A stretch of 64,000 bases of DNA from Methanolobus sp. WCC4 (GTDB lineage: Archaea; Halobacteriota; Methanosarcinia; Methanosarcinales; Methanosarcinaceae), in assembly GCF_038022665.1 (NCBI RefSeq), contig NZ_CP150629.1, positions 1,036,480 to 1,100,479 on the forward strand. The letters run 5' to 3'. Position 1 is the stretch's first letter. The number at the start of each line of letters is the position of its first letter. The translations under genes and the position numbers were made by a program. A model generated the notes under the pieces. The model was not told the origin of the DNA, made no database searches, and was given only the letters and a program-made list of their open reading frames with translations. Below are positions 52,215 to 60,548 of this stretch, in pieces.

Positions 52215-52571
52215 GTTTTTTCATCTCAATAAATAGATGGCAGGTTTAACATAAGCATAATAGATATATTTTTTGAACTTCTATTATGGCTCTATAATGT
52301 CATCTGGATCAATATGTTTGAATTACACTGAATCTATATATTATATTTGTAAGCAATATATTAATAGGCTCAAATTTATAATAACTGTGTAATTGAATAC
52401 TTTTATAATCCATTATGATGTATAATTGAACGTGGAGTAATGTGGGGGCATCAGTGAATGCACTGAATGTCCGCAATAGTTAGCAGTAGCTGTGTACAGT
52501 AAGTATTCGGCTTGTGTGTGTACCGATAGTGAACGGAATAGGAGCACACAATAGTGCAAGGGTGGAGAGTT
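52215..52571 (+). promoter_or_regulatory. Promoter and long leader of the giant surface-protein gene
   Basis: The first 180 bp are very AT-rich and include the ClC gene promoter on the other strand. A TATA-like ACTTTTATAATCC at about 52398 predicts a transcript start near 52427, hence a leader of about 145 nt. That leader is less AT-rich than its surroundings and can form CAGTG / CACTG and GTGTAC-containing hairpins. The final GGTGGAG is the ribosome site 4 nt before ATG 52572. Confidence 0.5.
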
Positions 52572-55500
52572 ATGCATCCCTTAGTTAAAAACAGCGAACA
52601 AAACGGAATATTGAATTATATACGGATACTTCTGTCGATATCAATTGTTCTTTCGACATTCAATCCATTGATCATAGCAAGTGCGGCACCTAATGAACCT
52701 ATAGAGGTAGTTAATACTACAGGGAACTTCTGGGTTCTTCATGATTGGGAACCTGCTAATACTGGTAACATAACAGATGGTTACAATATCAGTTATAATG
52801 GCACATGGGCTAATATAACTGAACCAAGTGAGTCGAAATTCAATCACAGTATCGGCCTGGGTCCACATAACTGGTCCAATATCACAATCTATGCTTACAA
52901 TGCCACTAGTTCCACCCTTTCACAGGGAGTTGACAGTAATGTTCAGATCCCTAACAATCCAATGAACATCACCGATATCAACTCTTCAGTCTCTGTCACT
53001 GTGGGTGACATCGTTCCTGTTGATGCTAACTTCACCGATGCAGACTATACTGATGTTGCTACATTTGATTGCAACCGTACTGATCTCTTCACTGATTTCA
53101 ACCATACCAATGGTACTGGCTCCTGGATTCCCGCTACTGCTGGTACTTACTATGTCGAGTTCAACGTAACTGACGGTTATGGTCTTCCTAATTCCACTAC
53201 AATGGAGGTTGTTGTCACCGATGTCAACAGAGCACCTGTCCTTAGTGCAATAGGTGACAAGAGCGCAATCGAAGGTCAGTCTCTTAACTTCAGCATCTTT
53301 GGCAATGATCCTGATGGAACTACTGTGACCTATTCCGCAGAGTCTCTTCCTTCTGGAGCTTCTCTTGATGAAACAACAGGTTACTTTGAGTGGACTCCTG
53401 ATTTCGATTCAGAAACAAGTTACAATGTCAATTTCATAGCTACTTCCAATGGTCTTGAGGACAATGAGACAATCACAATAACTGTAACAGATGTAGATCA
53501 GGCTCCTGTCCTTAGTGCAATAGGTGACAAGAGCGCAATCGAAGGTCAGTCTCTTAACTTCAGCATCTTTGGCAATGATCCTGATGGAACTACTGTGACC
53601 TATTCCGCAGAGTCTCTTCCTTCTGGAGCTTCTCTTGATGAAACAACAGGTTACTTTGAGTGGACTCCTGATTTCGATTCAGAAACTAGTTACAATGTCA
53701 ATTTCATAGCTACTTCCAATGGTCTTGAGGACAATGAGACAATCACAATAACTGTAACAGATGTAGATCAGGCTCCTGTCCTTAGTGCAATAGGTGACAA
53801 GAGCGCAATCGAAGGTCAGTCTCTTAACTTCAGCATCTTTGGCAATGATCCTGATGGAACTACTGTGACCTATTCCGCAGAGTCTCTTCCTTCTGGAGCT
53901 TCTCTTGATGAAACAACAGGTTACTTTGAGTGGACTCCTGATTTCGATTCAGAAACAAGTTACAATGTCAATTTCATAGCTACTTCCAATGGTCTTGAGG
54001 ACAATGAGACAATCACAATAACTGTAACAGATGTAGATCAGGCTCCTGTCCTTAGTGCAATAGGTGACAAGAGCGCAATCGAAGGTCAGTCTCTTAACTT
54101 CAGCATCTTTGGCAATGATCCTGATGGAACTACTGTGACCTATTCCGCAGAGTCTCTTCCTTCTGGAGCTTCTCTTGATGAAACAACAGGTTACTTTGAG
54201 TGGACTCCTGATTTCGATTCAGAAACAAGTTACAATGTCAATTTCATAGCTACTTCCAATGGTCTTGAGGACAATGAGACAATCACAATAACTGTAACAG
54301 ATGTAGATCAGGCTCCTGTCCTTAGTGCAATAGGTGACAAGAGCGCAATCGAAGGTCAGTCTCTTAACTTCAGCATCTTTGGCAATGATCCTGATGGAAC
54401 TACTGTGACCTATTCCGCAGAGTCTCTTCCTTCTGGAGCTTCTCTTGATGAAACAACAGGTTACTTTGAGTGGACTCCTGATTTCGATTCAGAAACAAGT
54501 TACAATGTCAATTTCATAGCTACTTCCAATGGTCTTGAGGACAATGAGACAATCACAATAACTGTAACAGATGTAGATCAGGCTCCTGTCCTTAGTGCAA
54601 TAGGTGACAAGAGCGCAATCGAAGGTCAGTCTCTTAACTTCAGCATCTTTGGCAATGATCCTGATGGAACTACTGTGACCTATTCCGCAGAGTCTCTTCC
54701 TTCTGGAGCTTCTCTTGATGAAACAACAGGTTACTTTGAGTGGACTCCTGATTTCGATTCAGAAACTAGTTACAATGTCAATTTCATAGCTACTTCCAAT
54801 GGTCTTGAGGACAATGAGACAATCACAATAACTGTAACAGATGTAGATCAGGCTCCTGTCCTTAGTGCAATAGGTGACAAGAGCGCAATCGAAGGTCAGT
54901 CTCTTAACTTCAGCATCTTTGGCAATGATCCTGATGGAACTACTGTGACCTATTCCGCAGAGTCTCTTCCTTCTGGAGCTTCTCTTGATGAAACAACAGG
55001 TTACTTTGAGTGGACTCCTGATTTCGATTCAGAAACAAGTTACAATGTCAATTTCATAGCTACTTCCAATGGTCTTGAGGACAATGAGACAATCACAATA
55101 ACTGTAACAGATGTAGATCAGGCTCCTGTCCTTAGTGCAATAGGTGACAAGAGCGCAATCGAAGGTCAGTCTCTTAACTTCAGCATCTTTGGCAATGATC
55201 CTGATGGAACTACTGTGACCTATTCCGCAGAGTCTCTTCCTTCTGGAGCTTCTCTTGATGAAACAACAGGTTACTTTGAGTGGACTCCTGATTTCGATTC
55301 AGAAACAAGTTACAATGTCAATTTCATAGCTACTTCCAATGGTCTTGAGGACAATGAGACAATCACAATAACTGTAACAGATGTAGATCAGGCTCCTGTC
55401 CTTAGTGCAATAGGTGACAAGAGCGCAATCGAAGGTCAGTCTCTTAACTTCAGCATCTTTGGCAATGATCCTGATGGAACTACTGTGACCTATTCCGCAG

Positions 55501-58500
55501 AGTCTCTTCCTTCTGGAGCTTCTCTTGATGAAACAACAGGTTACTTTGAGTGGACTCCTGATTTCGATTCAGAAACTAGTTACAATGTCAATTTCATAGC
55601 TACTTCCAATGGTCTTGAGGACAATGAGACAATCACAATAACTGTAACAGATGTAGATCAGGCTCCTGTCCTTAGTGCAATAGGTGACAAGAGCGCAATC
55701 GAAGGTCAGTCTCTTAACTTCAGCATCTTTGGCAATGATCCTGATGGAACTACTGTGACCTATTCCGCAGAGTCTCTTCCTTCTGGAGCTTCTCTTGATG
55801 AAACAACAGGTTACTTTGAGTGGACTCCTGATTTCGATTCAGAAACAAGTTACAATGTCAATTTCATAGCTACTTCCAATGGTCTTGAGGACAATGAGAC
55901 AATCACAATAACTGTAACAGATGTAGATCAGGCTCCTGTCCTTAGTGCAATAGGTGACAAGAGCGCAATCGAAGGTCAGTCTCTTAACTTCAGCATCTTT
56001 GGCAATGATCCTGATGGAACTACTGTGACCTATTCCGCAGAGTCTCTTCCTTCTGGAGCTTCTCTTGATGAAACAACAGGTTACTTTGAGTGGACTCCTG
56101 ATTTCGATTCAGAAACAAGTTACAATGTCAATTTCATAGCTACTTCCAATGGTCTTGAGGACAATGAGACAATCACAATAACTGTAACAGATGTAGATCA
56201 GGCTCCTGTCCTTAGTGCAATAGGTGACAAGAGCGCAATCGAAGGTCAGTCTCTTAACTTCAGCATCTTTGGCAATGATCCTGATGGAACTACTGTGACC
56301 TATTCCGCAGAGTCTCTTCCTTCTGGAGCTTCTCTTGATGAAACAACAGGTTACTTTGAGTGGACTCCTGATTTCGATTCAGAAACTAGTTACAATGTCA
56401 ATTTCATAGCTACTTCCAATGGTCTTGAGGACAATGAGACAATCACAATAACTGTAACAGATGTAGATCAGGCTCCTGTCCTTAGTGCAATAGGTGACAA
56501 GAGCGCAATCGAAGGTCAGTCTCTTAACTTCAGCATCTTTGGCAATGATCCTGATGGAACTACTGTGACCTATTCCGCAGAGTCTCTTCCTTCTGGAGCT
56601 TCTCTTGATGAAACAACAGGTTACTTTGAGTGGACTCCTGATTTCGATTCAGAAACTAGTTACAATGTCAATTTCATAGCTACTTCCAATGGTCTTGAGG
56701 ACAATGAGACAATCACAATAACTGTAACAGATGTAGATCAGGCTCCTGTCCTTAGTGCAATAGGTGACAAGAGCGCAATCGAAGGTCAGTCTCTTAACTT
56801 CAGCATCTTTGGCAATGATCCTGATGGAACTACTGTGACCTATTCCGCAGAGTCTCTTCCTTCTGGAGCTTCTCTTGATGAAACAACAGGTTACTTTGAG
56901 TGGACTCCTGATTTCGATTCAGAAACTAGTTACAATGTCAATTTCATAGCTACTTCCAATGGTCTTGAGGACAATGAGACAATCACAATAACTGTAACAG
57001 ATGTAGATCAGGCTCCTGTCCTTAGTGCAATAGGTGACAAGAGCGCAATCGAAGGTCAGTCTCTTAACTTCAGCATCTTTGGCAATGATCCTGATGGAAC
57101 TACTGTGACCTATTCCGCAGAGTCTCTTCCTTCTGGAGCTTCTCTTGATGAAACAACAGGTTACTTTGAGTGGACTCCTGATTTCGATTCAGAAACAAGT
57201 TACAATGTCAATTTCATAGCTACTTCCAATGGTCTTGAGGACAATGAGACAATCACAATAACTGTAACAGATGTAGATCAGGCTCCTGTCCTTAGTGCAA
57301 TAGGTGACAAGAGCGCAATCGAAGGTCAGTCTCTTAACTTCAGCATCTTTGGCAATGATCCTGATGGAACTACTGTGACCTATTCCGCAGAGTCTCTTCC
57401 TTCTGGAGCTTCTCTTGATGAAACAACAGGTTACTTTGAGTGGACTCCTGATTTCGATTCAGAAACAAGTTACAATGTCAATTTCATAGCTACTTCCAAT
57501 GGTCTTGAGGACAATGAGACAATCACAATAACTGTAACAGATGTAGATCAGGCTCCTGTCCTTAGTGCAATAGGTGACAAGAGCGCAATCGAAGGTCAGT
57601 CTCTTAACTTCAGCATCTTTGGCAATGATCCTGATGGAACTACTGTGACCTATTCCGCAGAGTCTCTTCCTTCTGGAGCTTCTCTTGATGAAACAACAGG
57701 TTACTTTGAGTGGACTCCTGATTTCGATTCAGAAACAAGTTACAATGTCAATTTCATAGCTACTTCCAATGGTCTTGAGGACAATGAGACAATCACAATA
57801 ACTGTAACAGATGTAGATCAGGCTCCTGTCCTTAGTGCAATAGGTGACAAGAGCGCAATCGAAGGTCAGTCTCTTAACTTCAGCATCTTTGGCAATGATC
57901 CTGATGGAACTACTGTGACCTATTCCGCAGAGTCTCTTCCTTCTGGAGCTTCTCTTGATGAAACAACAGGTTACTTTGAGTGGACTCCTGATTTCGATTC
58001 AGAAACTAGTTACAATGTCAATTTCATAGCTACTTCCAATGGTCTTGAGGACAATGAGACAATCACAATAACTGTAATAAACACCAATCAGGTTCCTGTA
58101 TTTAGAGCACTTGATGATCAGATTATAAGTGAAGGCGATACTCTTTCCTTCACCGTCAATGCAACAGATGCTGATGGTAATCCTGTTGTGTACGATTTCG
58201 TCTCCTTGCCTTCCGAAGCACTTTTTAATACTTCCACAGGTATTTTCTCCTGGACTCCTGAATATGACATGAGTGGTAGTTACACTGCTAATTTCAGTGC
58301 ATCTGATGCCGATACAACAGTGTATCAGGAAGTTGGTATTACAGTTTACAACACTAACAGAAAACCAGTTCTTGATTATATACCCAGTGTATCCGTGAAT
58401 GAAACAGAACCGTTTACTATCGTTCTCAGTGCAACTGATCCGGATGACCCCGATGGAAACTATCCGCTATACTATTCCACTAATTCAAGCCTAGGTAATC

Positions 58501-60269
58501 TCTCAGATAATGTATTTACCTGGACTCCTAATTATAGTCATCAGGGTATCCATCATCTCTATTTTACCGTAGATGATGGTGATCTTAATGATACAAAGAT
58601 GGCAGTTATTGGTGTAAATAATACCAATGTTGCCCCTGAATTTGACAATGTAGGACAACAGAATGTAAGTGAAGGTGGTAGTATTTCATTTGAAGTAACA
58701 GCAACTGACATTGATAATGATGCATTGAGCTACATTGTTTCAGGTGATCCTTCGACCTCTTATATTACATATAGTTCTACAGGACTCACATTTACTTGGG
58801 ATCCTGATTACGATGATGCTGGTACTTACAATGTAACTTTCATAGTGGAGGACGAACTAAAATATTCAGACGTTATGGTAGTACCTATCGTTGTCACTAA
58901 TGTCAATCGTGCTCCAACTTTTGATTCATTGCAATCAAGCTACACAATAAATGAAAGTGACAAACTAGAGATAGCTCTTGGTGCAAATGATTTGGACAAA
59001 GAGGATTCAATCATATTCTGGGTGAACAATACAGGTAATGCATCTGGAAATCTCATTGGAGATGTATATACATGGGAAACTGATTATCATGACAACGGTA
59101 CTTACAGTATAGAATTTGTAGTTTCAGATGGTACTGTCAATACATCGAATACAACTACAGTAATTGTAAACGATATAAATGCTCCTCCAGAATTGGTAGA
59201 AATCGGCTCAAAGGAAGTTGAAGAAGGAGATACACTCTCTTTCACAATTAGTGCGACTGATGAAGATGAGGATGACAATGATAATTTGATTTACTCTACC
59301 TCGACCCCACTTCCTGGTAATGCGACTTTTAGCAACGAAAGCCGTGTATTCAGCTGGACTCCTGTAACAGGTGAAGCAGGAGAATATGATGTGACATTCT
59401 ATGTAAGTGATGGTGAAGATACAGTCTCTGAAAAAGTAGTTATCACCGTAACTGAGACATCATCCACCACCAGTACTACCTCCTCCAGTTCCGGTGGTGG
59501 CGGAGGAGGTGGAGGTGGAGCTCTGACCTCCGGTGAAGAATTCGATAACATAGATTTCAAGGATTATACTTTGAAGTCTGTTGCGAGAGATGTTGAAACG
59601 ACATTCTCCTTCTACAGGGAGAATAACAGTATAGTTTCCCTGAGCTTTACCTCAGACCTCAATGGTGGACAGGTCAAAGCAGTTATCGAAGTCCTGAAGG
59701 ATACCTCCTCTCAGGTAAAGTCTGATGCACCCGGTGATGTTTACCAGAACATGAATATCTACATCGATTCGAACCTCGGAGATGATGTTATAGGTGACCG
59801 TGTGATCAATTTCAAGGTGGACAAGATATGGATAGAAGAGAACAATATCGATGTATCTTTCATCACACTTTGCAGATACAACAGTGGTAAATGGGATACA
59901 CTTTCAACGGAAGCAACGGGAGAAGATGAGAAGTACTATTACTTCACTGCTGTGACCCCCGGATTCTCTTCATTTGCAATATCAAGTGTGGTCCCATCTA
60001 CAGTTACCAAAGAGGTCACTGCCGAGGAAATAGTAGCTACACCTGTGGATATAGAACCATTGAAATCCACAGAAGAAGATGTACCACTGGAATCAGGAGC
60101 AAATCTTCCACAGAAGGAGAGTTCATCATTCCCATACATGATGGTCATTGGACTTATCGGTGTAATGGCGATTGGAGTAGTTGGTTACAGGAATAGGGAT
60201 TACTACGAAAAGGTGAAGCTCCAGATTGGAAATCCGGATGGTAAGCGCTACAGGCGTATGAAGAAATAA
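52572..60269 (+). CDS. Giant cell-surface protein with 18 Ig-like repeats and PGF-pre-PGF region
   Basis: 2565 aa from ATG at 52572. A signal peptide (about 18-39) ends at ASAAPNEP. After a unique Asn/Thr-rich domain (about 40-220) come 18 tandem 90-residue He_PIG/cadherin-like domains, nearly identical, then about five divergent ones. Each identical unit has two N-glycosylation sequons (NFS, NET). A Ser/Thr-rich and Gly9 linker leads to a PGF-pre-PGF domain with TPGFSSFAI, a short acidic spacer, one membrane segment (near MMVIGLIGVMAIGVVGY), and a basic tail NPDGKRYRRMKK. It is likely a membrane-anchored, glycosylated surface filament or adhesin. A smaller relative follows at 60549. Copy number may be variable between cells. 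Confidence 0.93.
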   Translation: MHPLVKNSEQNGILNYIRILLSISIVLSTFNPLIIASAAPNEPIEVVNTTGNFWVLHDWEPANTGNITDGYNISYNGTWANITEPSESKFNHSIGLGPHNWSNITIYAYNATSSTLSQGVDSNVQIPNNPMNITDINSSVSVTVGDIVPVDANFTDADYTDVATFDCNRTDLFTDFNHTNGTGSWIPATAGTYYVEFNVTDGYGLPNSTTMEVVVTDVNRAPVLSAIGDKSAIEGQSLNFSIFGNDPDGTTVTYSAESLPSGASLDETTGYFEWTPDFDSETSYNVNFIATSNGLEDNETITITVTDVDQAPVLSAIGDKSAIEGQSLNFSIFGNDPDGTTVTYSAESLPSGASLDETTGYFEWTPDFDSETSYNVNFIATSNGLEDNETITITVTDVDQAPVLSAIGDKSAIEGQSLNFSIFGNDPDGTTVTYSAESLPSGASLDETTGYFEWTPDFDSETSYNVNFIATSNGLEDNETITITVTDVDQAPVLSAIGDKSAIEGQSLNFSIFGNDPDGTTVTYSAESLPSGASLDETTGYFEWTPDFDSETSYNVNFIATSNGLEDNETITITVTDVDQAPVLSAIGDKSAIEGQSLNFSIFGNDPDGTTVTYSAESLPSGASLDETTGYFEWTPDFDSETSYNVNFIATSNGLEDNETITITVTDVDQAPVLSAIGDKSAIEGQSLNFSIFGNDPDGTTVTYSAESLPSGASLDETTGYFEWTPDFDSETSYNVNFIATSNGLEDNETITITVTDVDQAPVLSAIGDKSAIEGQSLNFSIFGNDPDGTTVTYSAESLPSGASLDETTGYFEWTPDFDSETSYNVNFIATSNGLEDNETITITVTDVDQAPVLSAIGDKSAIEGQSLNFSIFGNDPDGTTVTYSAESLPSGASLDETTGYFEWTPDFDSETSYNVNFIATSNGLEDNETITITVTDVDQAPVLSAIGDKSAIEGQSLNFSIFGNDPDGTTVTYSAESLPSGASLDETTGYFEWTPDFDSETSYNVNFIATSNGLEDNETITITVTDVDQAPVLSAIGDKSAIEGQSLNFSIFGNDPDGTTVTYSAESLPSGASLDETTGYFEWTPDFDSETSYNVNFIATSNGLEDNETITITVTDVDQAPVLSAIGDKSAIEGQSLNFSIFGNDPDGTTVTYSAESLPSGASLDETTGYFEWTPDFDSETSYNVNFIATSNGLEDNETITITVTDVDQAPVLSAIGDKSAIEGQSLNFSIFGNDPDGTTVTYSAESLPSGASLDETTGYFEWTPDFDSETSYNVNFIATSNGLEDNETITITVTDVDQAPVLSAIGDKSAIEGQSLNFSIFGNDPDGTTVTYSAESLPSGASLDETTGYFEWTPDFDSETSYNVNFIATSNGLEDNETITITVTDVDQAPVLSAIGDKSAIEGQSLNFSIFGNDPDGTTVTYSAESLPSGASLDETTGYFEWTPDFDSETSYNVNFIATSNGLEDNETITITVTDVDQAPVLSAIGDKSAIEGQSLNFSIFGNDPDGTTVTYSAESLPSGASLDETTGYFEWTPDFDSETSYNVNFIATSNGLEDNETITITVTDVDQAPVLSAIGDKSAIEGQSLNFSIFGNDPDGTTVTYSAESLPSGASLDETTGYFEWTPDFDSETSYNVNFIATSNGLEDNETITITVTDVDQAPVLSAIGDKSAIEGQSLNFSIFGNDPDGTTVTYSAESLPSGASLDETTGYFEWTPDFDSETSYNVNFIATSNGLEDNETITITVTDVDQAPVLSAIGDKSAIEGQSLNFSIFGNDPDGTTVTYSAESLPSGASLDETTGYFEWTPDFDSETSYNVNFIATSNGLEDNETITITVINTNQVPVFRALDDQIISEGDTLSFTVNATDADGNPVVYDFVSLPSEALFNTSTGIFSWTPEYDMSGSYTANFSASDADTTVYQEVGITVYNTNRKPVLDYIPSVSVNETEPFTIVLSATDPDDPDGNYPLYYSTNSSLGNLSDNVFTWTPNYSHQGIHHLYFTVDDGDLNDTKMAVIGVNNTNVAPEFDNVGQQNVSEGGSISFEVTATDIDNDALSYIVSGDPSTSYITYSSTGLTFTWDPDYDDAGTYNVTFIVEDELKYSDVMVVPIVVTNVNRAPTFDSLQSSYTINESDKLEIALGANDLDKEDSIIFWVNNTGNASGNLIGDVYTWETDYHDNGTYSIEFVVSDGTVNTSNTTTVIVNDINAPPELVEIGSKEVEEGDTLSFTISATDEDEDDNDNLIYSTSTPLPGNATFSNESRVFSWTPVTGEAGEYDVTFYVSDGEDTVSEKVVITVTETSSTTSTTSSSSGGGGGGGGGALTSGEEFDNIDFKDYTLKSVARDVETTFSFYRENNSIVSLSFTSDLNGGQVKAVIEVLKDTSSQVKSDAPGDVYQNMNIYIDSNLGDDVIGDRVINFKVDKIWIEENNIDVSFITLCRYNSGKWDTLSTEATGEDEKYYYFTAVTPGFSSFAISSVVPSTVTKEVTAEEIVATPVDIEPLKSTEEDVPLESGANLPQKESSSFPYMMVIGLIGVMAIGVVGYRNRDYYEKVKLQIGNPDGKRYRRMKK
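53232..58091 (+). repeat. Tandem array of 18 x 270-bp near-identical repeats
   Basis: Eighteen head-to-tail 270-bp units, in frame with the giant gene. By eye the units are identical except for one synonymous site (GAAACAAGT or GAAACTAGT, both Glu-Thr-Ser) and the outer edges of units 1 and 18. Order of that site, A or T, in units 1 to 18: A T A A A T A A T A A T T T A A A T. Period was checked from fixed landmarks at 53502, 53772 and 57822. Confidence 0.98.
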
Positions 60270-60548
60270 TAGCTATTTATTGATGGCAGCGGACCTGGGA
60301 AATGTCTGCTGCCAGATCAATTTGCACATCACCATTATTTATTATCAATGTTCTATATGTTTATTAGTATATTCAAATAGCTTTATCTTGATCAAGGCTA
60401 AATTAGAATCGACTATGGAGGAGATTCTATCTTTGATAGCATACGAAATACGTCTTCCCATTCAAATGGCAACGGGAAAGTAGATGGTACATCAAAAATT
60501 GGGCATTTCTCACTAAGAGTTCTGCTTATTCTCATTCTTTTCATATTC

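Noticed and set aside
53232-58091. Direct repeats considered as a CRISPR array
   Set aside because: Units are 270 bp, contiguous, without spacers, and code for protein in one frame.
60280-60483. 67-codon frame between the two surface-protein genes
   Set aside because: Composition is not protein-like and it ends inside the upstream part of the next gene. Its late ATG (60414) behind no clear ribosome site is only relevant as a possible frameshift entry, noted under the start-codon finding.
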